Below are positions 8,545 through 17,122 of a DNA stretch of 64,000 nucleotides, in pieces. Source of the DNA: CAZGTQ01 sp964528575 (GTDB lineage Bacteria > Planctomycetota > UBA1135 > GCA-002686595); NCBI GenBank assembly GCA_964528575.1, contig CAZGTQ010000053.1, positions 1-64,000 of the forward strand, read 5' to 3'. The translations under genes were made by a program, and so were the position numbers. Numbering within the stretch: the stretch's first letter is position 1; each line of letters starts with the position of its first letter. Under the pieces are notes generated by a model, which made no database searches, was not told where the DNA came from, and worked only from the letters and a program-made list of their open reading frames with translations.

Positions 8545-9399
8545 ATGTGCCGTTTCACCCTGTACCTGGGGCCCGCGCTGCCGCTCGCGTCGCTCGTGAC
8601 CGAGCCCGAGAACTCGCTCATCCATCAGAGCTACAACGCGTCCGAGCGCGCTGAGCCGCTCAACGGCGACGGCTTCGGCCTCGCCTGGTACCCGGCGGAC
8701 GGGTCGTTGGAGCCGGGGCTCTTCCGCGCGCTCACGCCCGCGTGGAGCAACGCGAGCCTCACGAGCCTCGCGCGCGTCGTGAAGAGCGGCTGCATTCTCG
8801 CGCACGTGCGCGCCGCGACGCAGGTGCGCTTCGTGTCCGAGGCGAATTGCCATCCGTTCGTGCACGGACGGTTCGCGTTCATGCACAACGGCGACCTCGG
8901 CGGCTTCCAGAAGGTGCGGCGGCCGCTGCTGGCGCGCCTGTCGGACGAGGCGTTCGAGAGCGTGCACGGCCAGACCGACACGGAGCACGTGTTCGGGCTG
9001 TTCCTCGATCGCGTGCGCGTTTCGCCGCCGGCGGGCTCGGTCGAGCTCGGGGCGGCGCTGAAGGCCGCGCTCGCCGACGCGCTCGAGCTGTCGCGCGCGC
9101 ACGGCGGGGGAGACGAGTCGTACCTGAACGTCGCGGTGAGCGACGGGAAGAGCGCTGCGGTGTCGCGCTACACGACCGAGGACGACTACGACGGCGAGAG
9201 CCTGTACTGGAGCGGCGGGAAGCGTTACACCTGCGAGGAGGGCGTCTGCCGCATGATCGCGCCGGACGCCGAGGGCATGGCGGTCGTCGTCAGCTCCGAG
9301 CGGCTCTCCCCCGACGAGAGCTGGCAGGTGATCCCGCGCAACCACATGCTGCTCGTCGACCGCGGCCGCCCGCCGGTGCTCGAGCCGCTCGACCTCTGA
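8545..9399 (+). CDS. Class II glutamine amidotransferase (YafJ/EgtC-like)
   Basis: A 284-residue Ntn-hydrolase of the GATase type II group. The mature N-terminus would be Cys2 (MCRFTLYLG), the nucleophile. Conserved blocks are LNGDGFGLAWY, GCILAHVRAAT, NCHPFVHGRFAFMHNGDL and a DTEHVFGLFL segment. This is the stand-alone family that includes YafJ and the gamma-glutamyl-hercynylcysteine sulfoxide hydrolase EgtC. No ergothioneine genes are in view, so I stop at the family. The start lies directly after the previous stop (TGAATG). Confidence 0.9.
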   Translation: MCRFTLYLGPALPLASLVTEPENSLIHQSYNASERAEPLNGDGFGLAWYPADGSLEPGLFRALTPAWSNASLTSLARVVKSGCILAHVRAATQVRFVSEANCHPFVHGRFAFMHNGDLGGFQKVRRPLLARLSDEAFESVHGQTDTEHVFGLFLDRVRVSPPAGSVELGAALKAALADALELSRAHGGGDESYLNVAVSDGKSAAVSRYTTEDDYDGESLYWSGGKRYTCEEGVCRMIAPDAEGMAVVVSSERLSPDESWQVIPRNHMLLVDRGRPPVLEPLDL

Positions 9400-9419
9400 T
9401 CGCACGACCAAGGATCGTT

Positions 9420-9563
9420 TTGATTCGACCCGTACCGATCGCGCTGCTCGCGCTGCTCGCGCTCGCCGCGCCTGCGGCCGCCGCGCAGGAGACGCCCGAC
9501 GAGCCCGCCCACGCGCCGCACGAGCAAGACCCCGAACGGCCCGCGTCCGAGGTCCCGAGCTGA
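9420..9563 (+). CDS. Signal peptide and start of a secreted protein (probable broken gene, 5' piece)
   Basis: A TTG start preceded by AAGGA opens a 47-codon frame whose product is a signal peptide (IRPVPIALLALLALAAPAAAA) and a short polar segment rich in Glu and Pro. It stops at TGA 9561-9563, with another in-frame TGA at 9570-9572. The next frame (9642-10139) is in the same phase and looks like the body of a small beta-sheet protein with no export signal. I read the two as parts of one gene broken by small insertions or deletions. A genuine short secreted peptide is the alternative. Confidence 0.45.
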   Translation: MIRPVPIALLALLALAAPAAAAQETPDEPAHAPHEQDPERPASEVPS

Positions 9564-9641
9564 CCTTTGTGACCCGGCGAGGGCAACGCCGTCCGTGGGA
9601 CGGCGGGGGACGAGGATTCGTGGCGGCGCTGGAGCTTCAGC

Positions 9642-10139
9642 ATGCGCGCGATCGAGGGGATTCCGGTCGATCGCGCGCGGCTGCGCTTCACCGGCACGTA
9701 CGCGCTGAACGAGCGTCTGTCGATCGGCCTGGAGGTGAACCCGAAGGACGACGACTACGGCCCGCTCGCCAACTGGCGGGTCCTCGACGAGACCGAGCGG
9801 CGGCCGGCGCTCATCGTCGGGACGAGCTCGGACCGCATCGGCACGCCGTCGGGACGCGCCGTGTACGCGACGCTGTCGAAGGACGTCGAGGAGTGGACGG
9901 GGCTGCCGATCGCGCCCTACGTCGGCACGTCCTACGGCGGCTTCGAGCACGAGTTCGAGCTGATCGGCGGCCTGCGCGTGCGCTACGGCGACGACTGGAG
10001 CTCGACGCACCTGTGGGACGGGGAGAACCTGCACCACGTCGTCGACCGCGCGCTCGGCGACCGCTTCCGGCTCGGGCTCGTCGTCGTCGAGCAGGACGGG
10101 AAGTACTACTTCGGCGGGAGCCTCGGGGCGTCCTTCTAG
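9642..10139 (+). CDS. Beta-rich hypothetical protein (probable broken gene, 3' piece)
   Basis: A 165-residue frame of unknown family. It alternates polar and aromatic residues and has turns typical of small outer-membrane beta-barrels or lipocalin-like folds (RLRFTGTYALNERLSIGLEV, FRLGLVVVEQDGKYYFGGSL), ending in an aromatic residue (GASF). Coding potential extends upstream of the ATG in the same frame back to about 9573 (GEGNAVRGTAGDEDSWRRW). The true N-terminus is therefore probably the signal peptide piece at 9420, separated by two TGA codons. Neighbours on both sides are exported proteins. Confidence 0.55.
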   Translation: MRAIEGIPVDRARLRFTGTYALNERLSIGLEVNPKDDDYGPLANWRVLDETERRPALIVGTSSDRIGTPSGRAVYATLSKDVEEWTGLPIAPYVGTSYGGFEHEFELIGGLRVRYGDDWSSTHLWDGENLHHVVDRALGDRFRLGLVVVEQDGKYYFGGSLGASF

Positions 10140-10208
10140 CGGGTCCCGCGCCGGTTTAGGGGAGCGATGCGTGGTGGAGCGGGGGCGCCGCGGCGAGAAT
10201 CCGCGGCC

Positions 10209-11879
10209 ATGAAGTCGCTCCCCCCGCGCCCGCGCGTCTCGTTCCTGGTTCCCTTCCTCGCGCTCGTTGCGCTCGTCGCCGGCGCCTGCTCCCGCGCGGA
10301 GACCGGCGCATCGGAGGCCGCGGCGTCGACAGCGGCCGCCGCGCAAGCCGCGCAAGCCGCGCAAGCCGCCGAAGCCACGAATGCCGAGGAAGCCGCTGCC
10401 GACGCGCCGCCGTCGCCCGACGAGCTCCTGCGCATCATGTCGCCGGCCGAGGCCGACGCGAGCCGGCCGCGGGGCGTCGTCGTGCACGAGGACGAGGCGT
10501 TCGACGGCTACACGATCGTCGCGCCGCTCAACGCCAACGCGATCCACCTCGTCGACATGGCCGGCGAGATCGTGCACACGTGGCCGACCGACTCGGCGCC
10601 GGGCGCGTGGTGCTACCTGCTCGACGACGGGACGCTCTTGCGCGCCGGCCGCGAGGACGAGGATCCGCACTTCCGCGGGGGCGGCATCGGCGGGCGCATC
10701 CAGAAGCTCGCTCCGGACGGGACGGTGCTGTGGCGCTACCAGCTCGCGGACGAGAACGGCCAGCAGCACCACGACCTCGAGCCGCTGCCGAACGGGAACG
10801 TGCTCCTCATCGCGTGGGAGCGCAAGTCCGCCGAGGAGGCCATCGCGCGCGGGCGCCATCCCGAAGCGGTCGGCGCCGCGGGGCTGTGGCCCGACGCGGT
10901 GTACGAGGTGCGTCCGACGCCGCCGCAGGGCGGCGAGATCGTGTGGGCGTGGCACGCGTGGGACCATCTCGTCCAGGACGTCGACCCCGAGAAGCCGAGC
11001 TACGGGAGCATCGCCGACCACCCCGAGCGCATCGACGTGAACGCGGGCTACGTGCCGGCCGACCAGATCAGCGAGGAGGAGCGACGCGAGCAGGAGGCGC
11101 TCGAGCGGCAGATGGCCGATCTCGGCTACGCGGGCGGCGACGACGACGACGAGGACGCGGAGGAGCGCGATCCGGACGCGCCGCCGCCGACGGACTGGGA
11201 CAAGGCCGGCGACTGGCTCCACACGAACGCGGTCGACTACCACGCCGAGCTCGACCTGATCGTGCTCAGCTCGCCCGAGCTGTGCGAGATCTTCGTCATC
11301 GACCACTCGACGACGACCGCCGAGGCGGCGAGCTCGAGCGGCGGCCGCCAGGGTCGGGGCGGCGACATCCTCTGGCGCTGGGGCAACCCCGCCACCTACG
11401 GGCACGGGACGGAGGCGGACCAGCGGCTCTTCTACCAGCACGACCCGACGTGGGTCGGCGGCGCGGACGACCTGCGGCTCCTCGTCTTCAACAACGGCGG
11501 CAAGCGGCCGGACGGCGACTGGTCCTCGGTCGACGAGCTCGCGCTCCCGTTCGAGCGCGAGCGCGGCTTCGTGCGCGAGAGCGGCGAGCCGTGGGGCCCC
11601 GCGACGCCGAGCTGGTCCTACTCCGACCGCGGCACGTTCTTCTCCGCGTTCATCTCGGGCGCGCAGCGGTTGCCGAACGGCAACACGCTCGTCTGCTCGG
11701 GCGCCGCGGGCCGCCTGTTCGAGCTGACGCGCGACAAGGAGATCGTGTGGGACTTCCTCAATCCGTACGGCGGCGAAGTGAAGCCGCCGGACCACGCCGG
11801 CAAGGCGCCGCCGCTCGCGCTGTTCCGTGGAGCGCGGGTCCCCGCCGACCATCCAGGCGTGGCCGCGTTGCGCCGGTGA
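10209..11879 (+). CDS. Arylsulfotransferase (ASST)-family lipoprotein
   Basis: A 556-residue lipoprotein (lipobox VAGAC), with an Ala/Gln-rich linker after the signal (AQAAQAAQAAEA). The body follows the beta-propeller pattern of the ASST family: AGEIVHTWPT, DGTVLWRYQL, HHDLEPLPNGNVLLIAWE, LHTNAVDYHAELDLIVLSS, YQHDPTWVG and RLPNGNTLVCSG. Family members transfer sulfate between phenols in the periplasm through a histidine, and many unassigned members exist. An acidic insertion (GGDDDDEDAEERDPDA) interrupts the propeller. The ATG at 10209 is preferred over 10167 because it starts the signal peptide directly. The substrate is unknown. Confidence 0.82.
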   Translation: MKSLPPRPRVSFLVPFLALVALVAGACSRAETGASEAAASTAAAAQAAQAAQAAEATNAEEAAADAPPSPDELLRIMSPAEADASRPRGVVVHEDEAFDGYTIVAPLNANAIHLVDMAGEIVHTWPTDSAPGAWCYLLDDGTLLRAGREDEDPHFRGGGIGGRIQKLAPDGTVLWRYQLADENGQQHHDLEPLPNGNVLLIAWERKSAEEAIARGRHPEAVGAAGLWPDAVYEVRPTPPQGGEIVWAWHAWDHLVQDVDPEKPSYGSIADHPERIDVNAGYVPADQISEEERREQEALERQMADLGYAGGDDDDEDAEERDPDAPPPTDWDKAGDWLHTNAVDYHAELDLIVLSSPELCEIFVIDHSTTTAEAASSSGGRQGRGGDILWRWGNPATYGHGTEADQRLFYQHDPTWVGGADDLRLLVFNNGGKRPDGDWSSVDELALPFERERGFVRESGEPWGPATPSWSYSDRGTFFSAFISGAQRLPNGNTLVCSGAAGRLFELTRDKEIVWDFLNPYGGEVKPPDHAGKAPPLALFRGARVPADHPGVAALRR

Positions 11880-11939
11880 TGGTCGCCGGGTAGCCTCGTT
11901 CGCTTCGAATTCCGCGCTCGACCCCCGAGGAGCTCTCCC

Positions 11940-12398
11940 ATGCAGCGTTTCGTCCTTCCGCTCGTCCTCTCCGTCCTCGGCGCGTGCGCGTCGACGGCCT
12001 CGCTCCCCGCGGGCGAGCCGGTCGGCGAGCCGATGCTGGCCCAGGAGATCGTCCAGTTCGCGACCGTCCACGCGGATCCGTCGGCGTTCTACGAGCGCAC
12101 CGTTCTCGTCGAGGCGACGGCGACCGCGGTCTGCAAGAAGGCGGGTTGCTGGATGCAGATCGAGGACCAGGGTCAGAAGGCGATGGTCCGCTGGGAGAGC
12201 GGCTGCGGCGGCAAGTACAAGTTCCCCGAGGTCGTCGGGCAGCGCGTCCTGATCCAGGGCTCGTTCTATCCGAAGACGATCACGCAGGAGGACGCCGAGC
12301 ACATCGAGGAAGAGGCCGGCGGCGGCGTCGAGATCGAGCGCGAGGGGTACGAGTTCAACGCCTCGTCCGTGCTCGTGCTCGACGGCAAGACGTCGTGA
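11940..12398 (+). CDS. DUF4920-type lipoprotein
   Basis: A 152-residue lipoprotein: the signal ends at LGACAST, and residues ~50-150 form a small OB-like beta domain with the characteristic CKKAGCWMQIEDQGQKAMVRW segment of DUF4920 proteins, including the paired cysteines. A further Cys sits in SGCGGKYKFPE. The function is unknown; the cysteines suggest a disulfide or metal site in the periplasm. GAGGAGC stands nine to ten bases before the ATG. The gene follows the ASST gene by 60 bases on the same strand and precedes the cysteine desulfurase by 22 bases, so the three may be co-transcribed. Confidence 0.82.
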   Translation: MQRFVLPLVLSVLGACASTASLPAGEPVGEPMLAQEIVQFATVHADPSAFYERTVLVEATATAVCKKAGCWMQIEDQGQKAMVRWESGCGGKYKFPEVVGQRVLIQGSFYPKTITQEDAEHIEEEAGGGVEIEREGYEFNASSVLVLDGKTS

Positions 12399-12420
12399 GC
12401 GTGACGGCGCGCGCGCGCCG

Positions 12421-13587
12421 ATGGCGTACCTGAACCACGCCGGCACGAGCTGGCCGAAGCCGGCGCCGGTGCGCGCGGCCGCCGCGGGCGCGCTCGCCGA
12501 CGCCGCCGGAGTCGACGCCAGGGTCGACGCCGGAGTCGACGCCGAAGTCGACCCCGGAGTCGTCGTCGCGTCGTGGGACGCGAGCTACGAGCGCGCGCAC
12601 CGCGCCGTCGCTGCCCATTTCGGCGTCGAGCCCGCGCGGCTCCTGCTCACGCCCGGCGGCACGTCGGCGCTCGCCGTGGGCGTGCTCGACCACGCGTGGG
12701 AGCCGGGCGACCGCGTCGTGACGACGGCGAACGAGCACCACGCGCTGCGCCGGCCGCTCGAGGTGCTCGCCCGCCTGCGCGGCGTCGAGATCGTCACCGT
12801 CCCGCGCTCGCCGGACGGACCGGTCGATCTCGACGCGGCGCGGCGCGCGCTGCGCGGCGCTCGGGTGCGGCTCGTCGCGTTCACGCACGCGTGCAACGTG
12901 ACCGGCGAGCTGCTCCCGCTCGCCGAGCTCGTGCGCCTGGCTCACGAGCACGACGCGCTCGCGCTGGTCGACGCGGCGCAGACCGCGGGCTGGCTCCCGC
13001 TCGACGCGGTTGCGCTCGAGGTCGACCTGCTCGCGTTCGCCGGGCACAAGGCGCTGCACGCGCCGTGGGGGATCGGGGGCCTGTTCGTCGCGGCGCACGT
13101 CGCGACGACCACGCCCGAGGCGACGTGCGCGCCGCCTGCACGCGCGAGCGCGCCCGCGCCGTGCGCACCGATGCCCGGACCGTGCGACGTCGGCTCCGTC
13201 GACCGCGCGGCGCTCGCCGGCCTCGAGGCCGCGCTGGCGTGGCTCGCGGAGCCGGAGCGCGCGGATCGGCTCGCGCAGGCGCGCGCACGGGCCGCGCGTA
13301 TCGCGGACGCGGCGCGCTCGGCGGGGCTCGTCGTGCACGGCTGCGCGTCAGGCGCCGCGCGGCTGCCGATCGTCGCGCTGACGTCGCCGTCGGTCGCGAC
13401 GGCGGAGCTCGGCGGGCGTCTCGCGCGCGCCGGCATCGTCGCGTCGGCGGGTCTACAATGCGCCCCGCTCGCGCACGCCGCGCTGGGGACTGCGCCGGGA
13501 GGCGTCGTGCGCCTCAGCGTCGGGCCGCAGAACGACGACGCCGACGTCGAGCGCGCCTGCGCGGCATTGCGCGCCTCGCGCGAATGA
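12421..13587 (+). CDS. Cysteine desulfurase (class V aminotransferase, SufS/Csd-like)
   Basis: A 388-residue PLP enzyme that takes sulfur from cysteine as a persulfide. The PLP lysine is Lys210 in AGHKALHAPWG, the cofactor aspartate is Asp184 in VDAAQTAGW, and the sulfur-accepting cysteine is Cys347 in GLQCAPLAH. Length is slightly short for the family (about 400). The N-terminal region contains an unusual run of four Val-Asp units encoded by tandem 12-bp repeats. No SufU/SufE partner is adjacent. It might supply the TusA-type carriers at 38.4-41 kb, but this is inference across 25 kb. The gene ends at a strong hairpin. Confidence 0.85.
   Translation: MAYLNHAGTSWPKPAPVRAAAAGALADAAGVDARVDAGVDAEVDPGVVVASWDASYERAHRAVAAHFGVEPARLLLTPGGTSALAVGVLDHAWEPGDRVVTTANEHHALRRPLEVLARLRGVEIVTVPRSPDGPVDLDAARRALRGARVRLVAFTHACNVTGELLPLAELVRLAHEHDALALVDAAQTAGWLPLDAVALEVDLLAFAGHKALHAPWGIGGLFVAAHVATTTPEATCAPPARASAPAPCAPMPGPCDVGSVDRAALAGLEAALAWLAEPERADRLAQARARAARIADAARSAGLVVHGCASGAARLPIVALTSPSVATAELGGRLARAGIVASAGLQCAPLAHAALGTAPGGVVRLSVGPQNDDADVERACAALRASRE
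12508..12555 (+). repeat. Four tandem 12-bp repeats inside the cysteine desulfurase gene
   Basis: Units at 12508, 12520, 12532 and 12544 follow the pattern GGAGTCGACGCC with small changes and encode GVDA, RVDA, GVDA, EVDP. They lie before the SWDASYERAHRAVAAHFG segment, where related enzymes have a conserved loop. The run looks like a recent slippage expansion in an otherwise conserved enzyme. Confidence 0.8.
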
Positions 13588-13621
13588 GAGCGGCCGCCCG
13601 TCGGGGGACGGGCGGCCGCTC
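13588..13621. terminator. Strong hairpin terminator between convergent genes
   Basis: A perfect 15-bp stem (GAGCGGCCGCCCGTC and its complement) with a GGGG loop, starting at the base after the cysteine desulfurase stop and ending 22 bases before the stop of the minus-strand gene. It could serve both genes. No U-tract follows. Confidence 0.8.
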
Positions 13622-13643
13622 GTTCCGATCGTTCGATCGTGCG

Positions 13644-15218
13644 TTACTCGTTCACCTCGACGGGCTCGTCGGGGCAGAAGAGCAGCTCGGCGAGGGCGCC
13701 GGAGCCGCCCAGGTCGAGCACCGCGAGGTACACGCCGGGGACGTTGACGGTGAGCGTCTGCACGTTGCCGTCGACGCCGTTCGGGATCGGGATGGTCGCG
13801 AACTCGAAGTTGAACTCGTCGAAGAAGCGCAGGAAGCTGGCTTCCGTGCCGTCGACGTCCTGGACGGTCACCGACTCGACCAGCACGGACGAGTCGAAGC
13901 GGACGCGGATCTCGCCGCCCGCCTGCTCGTCGTCCGGATCGTCGACCAAGCCGTCGGTGTTCGCGTCGATGTCGTCCTCGGCGACGATGAGCACGAGCCC
14001 GAGCGCCTTGTCGTTGCCCGGCACCGCGGGGTTCGGCGCAAGGAGGTCCGGGTCATTGCCCGTCGGGTTCGCCGTGTCGAACAGGATCGCCTTGTCGGGA
14101 TGGTTCTGCTCGGGCTCGCCGCCGAAGCCGACGAAGCGGTTCACCGCGTCGACCAGAACGCCGAACGCCGCGAGCTGCGTCGTGATGTGCTCGCCCGCCT
14201 GCATCTGGAGCGGCACGCCGGTCCACGACTCGTCGAAATCGACCACGCGCGGGCACGCGATGATCTCGAGCATCGGCACGCCGCCCGAGCCGCGCAGGAA
14301 GATCTCGAGCATCTCGACGTCCGGCGCGAACACCGTCACGGTCTGCACGCTCCCGTCGCCGAGCGAGGCGATCGGGATCGTCTGGTCCGGCACGGAGAAG
14401 TTGCCGTTGCGGTAGAGCCGCAGCTCGGTCCCGGGCGCTTCGTCGATGTCGATGAGCGTCGCCGAGCACAGGGTCACGGGCTCGTCGAACTCGAAGAACA
14501 GGCTGCCGCCGAACGCCTCGTCGTCGGGCACGGTGACGAGGCCGCTCGGGCCGAACACGCCGGTCTCGTTCTCGGCGATGATCAGGGCGTTGCCGAGCGG
14601 CTCGGTGTTGCCCACCGCGGCGGGGTTGGGCGTCGCGAGGTCGAAGTCGCCGCCGGTCGGGTTGCCGGTGTCGAACAAGATCGCGCGGTTGGGGTGCGCC
14701 GGATGGTTGTTGTTGGCCGTGATCAGCATCCCCATCGACGCCCACTGCTGGTCGATCGTCTGGCCGCCGACCATCACGTCATCGGCTCCACGCGTGAAAT
14801 CGAAATCGAGCAGCTCGCAGCCGAGCGGAGGATCGCCGCCGATCATCAGCTCCGCCGGCTCGGTGAAGTCGATCGACGCTCCGGCGAGATAGCCGGCGCG
14901 CAGCAGGAGCCCGCCGTCCTTCAGCTTGGCGAGAAGCGATTGTTCGAAGTGCACCGCCGCGACGCCGTGCCCCGAAGGATCGAGCGTCCCGAATGCGACG
15001 ATCGGCGTCTCGAGCGGATCTTCGCTACTGCCTTCGAGGGATGCGACGACGGCGAACACGGGTCCGCTCGCGCCCTTGACCTCGGCGGTGAGTAAGAAGC
15101 CCGCCGTCGCCGTCTCGTAACGCACGTCGAGAACGGCTGCGTCGCCCGCGAGTGCGGATGGCGCCAGGAAGGGGAGAAGGAGTGCGCCTCCGATGAGGCG
15201 AGGGTCGTGGTTGGCCAT
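13644..15218 (-). CDS. Secreted protein with duplicated PTG.D.DL domain, tandem paralogue 1
   Basis: A 524-residue exported protein (signal ending LAPSALAG). After an N-terminal domain of about 130 residues come two copies of a domain of roughly 190 residues. Each copy runs DFD.., an Ile-x-x-Q-x-A segment, AILFDTGNPTGGDFDLATP or a variant, an L.IIAE block, a DDE.GG loop and a final strand ending in CP. The pattern looks like a calcium-binding-type beta sandwich, but I know no assigned function. It is the last of three tandem paralogues (with 15557 and 17512), probably cell-surface or extracellular. Cysteines appear mainly at domain ends. Confidence 0.85.
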   Translation of the reverse strand: MANHDPRLIGGALLLPFLAPSALAGDAAVLDVRYETATAGFLLTAEVKGASGPVFAVVASLEGSSEDPLETPIVAFGTLDPSGHGVAAVHFEQSLLAKLKDGGLLLRAGYLAGASIDFTEPAELMIGGDPPLGCELLDFDFTRGADDVMVGGQTIDQQWASMGMLITANNNHPAHPNRAILFDTGNPTGGDFDLATPNPAAVGNTEPLGNALIIAENETGVFGPSGLVTVPDDEAFGGSLFFEFDEPVTLCSATLIDIDEAPGTELRLYRNGNFSVPDQTIPIASLGDGSVQTVTVFAPDVEMLEIFLRGSGGVPMLEIIACPRVVDFDESWTGVPLQMQAGEHITTQLAAFGVLVDAVNRFVGFGGEPEQNHPDKAILFDTANPTGNDPDLLAPNPAVPGNDKALGLVLIVAEDDIDANTDGLVDDPDDEQAGGEIRVRFDSSVLVESVTVQDVDGTEASFLRFFDEFNFEFATIPIPNGVDGNVQTLTVNVPGVYLAVLDLGGSGALAELLFCPDEPVEVNE

Positions 15219-15556
15219 GAGGTGACGTCCACCGGTGTCCCGGTTCTCGTAGAGTCTGGTGGTCGAAAGGCCCCCGTCCCTACAAACGCATTGCAGACAC
15301 GGAGGTCGCCGCGCGCGACCTCATCGGGCCCAGCACCGCGCTTTTCCTCTTCGAGCCGACGCACGACCTTGGTCGGGGCGCTGCTCGCGCGGCGCCACGT
15401 CCCCGATCGGTCGCGTCGCCGGCCAGGGTGTCTCAAACGGCGTGCCGCCGAGGCGGCGCCGCAACGCAGGCGGCGGCGCGCGCCCTCGGGTGCTCGAGGG
15501 GCACGCGTCGCCGCGCGAACGTCCGCGCGACCGCGGACGAAACGACCTACGAGTTT
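15219..15556 (-). other. 338-base intergenic leader region
   Basis: No gene is supported here. It holds the downstream hairpin of the next paralogue (15520-15539), a perfect 7-bp hairpin at 15302-15322 (GAGGTCG/CGACCTC) in the presumed leader of the gene starting at 15218, and, next to that start, a segment CCGGGACACCGGTGGA (minus strand) that is nearly repeated upstream of the paralogue starting at 17122. No promoter boxes could be assigned. Confidence 0.6.
15520..15539 (-). terminator. Hairpin downstream of tandem paralogue 2
   Basis: A perfect 8-bp stem CGTCCGCG/CGCGGACG with a CGAC loop, 17 bases past the stop at 15557. The palindrome after paralogue 3 (17479-17496) has the same CGTCCGCGGACG core, so the element was probably copied with the gene. 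Confidence 0.6.
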
Positions 15557-17122
15557 CTACTCTTCGACCGGCGTGTCCGCGGGGTCGGGGCAGAAGCGCA
15601 GGTCCGAGAGCGCGCCCGAGCCGCCGAGGTCGAGCACGACACGGCGCACGCCGGAGACGTTCGGGAACACGCTCTGCACGGCGCCGTCCGAACCGGTGGG
15701 CACGATGACGTTCGCGATCTGCACGTCGAACTGGTCGAAGCACCGCAGCGAGGTGACCTCGCTCGCGTCGACGTCGACGAGACGCGCCGACAGGATCGTC
15801 ACGTCGGAGGCGAAGAAGAAACGGATCTCGCCGCCCTCCTCCTCGTCGTCCGGATCGTCGACGTAGCCGTCCGTGTTGTTGTCGATGTCGTCCTCGGCGA
15901 GGATCAGCAGCAGCCCGAGCGGCTGGTCGTTGCTCGGCACGCCCGGGTTGGGCGTCGCGAGGTCGGGGTCGTTGCCCGTCGGATTCGCGCTGTCGAACAA
16001 GATGGCCTTGTCGGGATGGTTCTGCTCCGGCTCGCCGCCGGGGCCGACGAACTCGTTGACCGCCTCGATCGTGACGCCGATCGACGCGAACTGGTTCGTG
16101 ATCACCTCGCCGGGCTTCAGCCCGAGCGGGATGCCCGTCGAGCTCTCGTCGAAGTCGAGGATGCGCGGGCAGGGGATCAGCTCGAGCATCGGGATCGCGC
16201 CCGAGCCCTTGAGGAAGACCTCGAAGCGATCGAGGCCGGACTCGAAGAAGTGGAGCGTCTGGACGCTCCCGTCGCCGAGCGAGAAGACCGGGATCACCTC
16301 GTCCGGCACCGCGAGGTTGCCGTTGCGGTAGAAGCGCAGCTCGGTCCCCGGCAGCTCGTCGATGTCGATCAGCGTGACCGAGCAGACGGTCGCCTCGTCG
16401 GCGAAGTCGAAGCGCAGGCTCCCGCCCCAGGCCTCGTCGTCCGGGACCGTGACCAGGCCCGTCGGCCCGAACGCGCCCGCTTCGTTCTCGGCGATGATCA
16501 GCGCGTTGCCGAGCGCCTGGGTGTTGCCGACGGCGGCGCCGTTGGGCGTCGCCAGGTCGCTGTCGCCGCCGGTCACGTTGCCGGTGTCGAACAGGATCGC
16601 CCGGTCCGGGTGGGCCGGATGGGTGTTGACGGCCGAGATCGTGAGGCCGATCGCGGCCCACTGGTTGTCGATCGTGCGGCCGGCGACCATCACCGAGTCG
16701 TCGCCGAGGGTGTGGTCGAAGTCGAGCAGGTCGCAGTCTTGCGGTACGCCGAGCATGAGCTCGGCGGGCGGGGAGAAGACCGGCGTCTTGTCGGAGAGGT
16801 AGCCTGCGCGCAGGACGATCGTGCCCTGGAGCGCCTCGAAGAACGACGGCCCGAGCGGGACGGAGACCGTCCCGCGGCCGGTCGCGTCGAGCAGGCCGAC
16901 CGCGACGACCGGCTGCTGCAGCGGCTCGAGGTCGCTCCCGGACAGGTCCGCGAACAGCGCGAAGGCGTGTCCTTCCGCGCCTCGCAGGGTGGCGGTGAAG
17001 ACGTGGCCCGAGGCGGCCGTCTCGTAGTAGGCGTCGAGCTGGGCGACGGGTGTTTCGGCGAGCAGAGGCGAAGCGGTCGAGAGAAGGGCGCCCGCGAGCA
17101 GGCGCCGTGCGAGTCTGGTCAT
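15557..17122 (-). CDS. Secreted protein with duplicated PTG.D.DL domain, tandem paralogue 2
   Basis: A 521-residue exported protein (signal ending SPLLAE), closely similar along its whole length to its two neighbours. It shows both domain copies: AILFDTGNVTGGDSDLATP in the first and AILFDSANPTGNDPDLATP in the second, with ALIIAENEAG and LLILAEDDIDNNTDG blocks and the DDPDDEEEGGEIRF loop. The ATG at 17122 is preferred to the GTG at 17137 since it opens the signal peptide (TRLARRLLAGALL). Long spacers on both sides (338 and 389 bases) and separate hairpins suggest each paralogue has its own transcript. Function unknown. Confidence 0.85.
   Translation of the reverse strand: MTRLARRLLAGALLSTASPLLAETPVAQLDAYYETAASGHVFTATLRGAEGHAFALFADLSGSDLEPLQQPVVAVGLLDATGRGTVSVPLGPSFFEALQGTIVLRAGYLSDKTPVFSPPAELMLGVPQDCDLLDFDHTLGDDSVMVAGRTIDNQWAAIGLTISAVNTHPAHPDRAILFDTGNVTGGDSDLATPNGAAVGNTQALGNALIIAENEAGAFGPTGLVTVPDDEAWGGSLRFDFADEATVCSVTLIDIDELPGTELRFYRNGNLAVPDEVIPVFSLGDGSVQTLHFFESGLDRFEVFLKGSGAIPMLELIPCPRILDFDESSTGIPLGLKPGEVITNQFASIGVTIEAVNEFVGPGGEPEQNHPDKAILFDSANPTGNDPDLATPNPGVPSNDQPLGLLLILAEDDIDNNTDGYVDDPDDEEEGGEIRFFFASDVTILSARLVDVDASEVTSLRCFDQFDVQIANVIVPTGSDGAVQSVFPNVSGVRRVVLDLGGSGALSDLRFCPDPADTPVEE

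Noticed and set aside
9420..10139. UGA read-through or selenocysteine as an explanation for the in-frame stops at 9561 and 9570.
   Set aside because: Two UGA codons nine bases apart with no cysteine-containing homologous motif and no visible SECIS-like structure. Small frame errors explain it better.
15302..15322. Riboswitch in the long leader of the gene starting at 15218.
   Set aside because: Only a simple 7-bp hairpin is visible; no conserved riboswitch core could be recognised.
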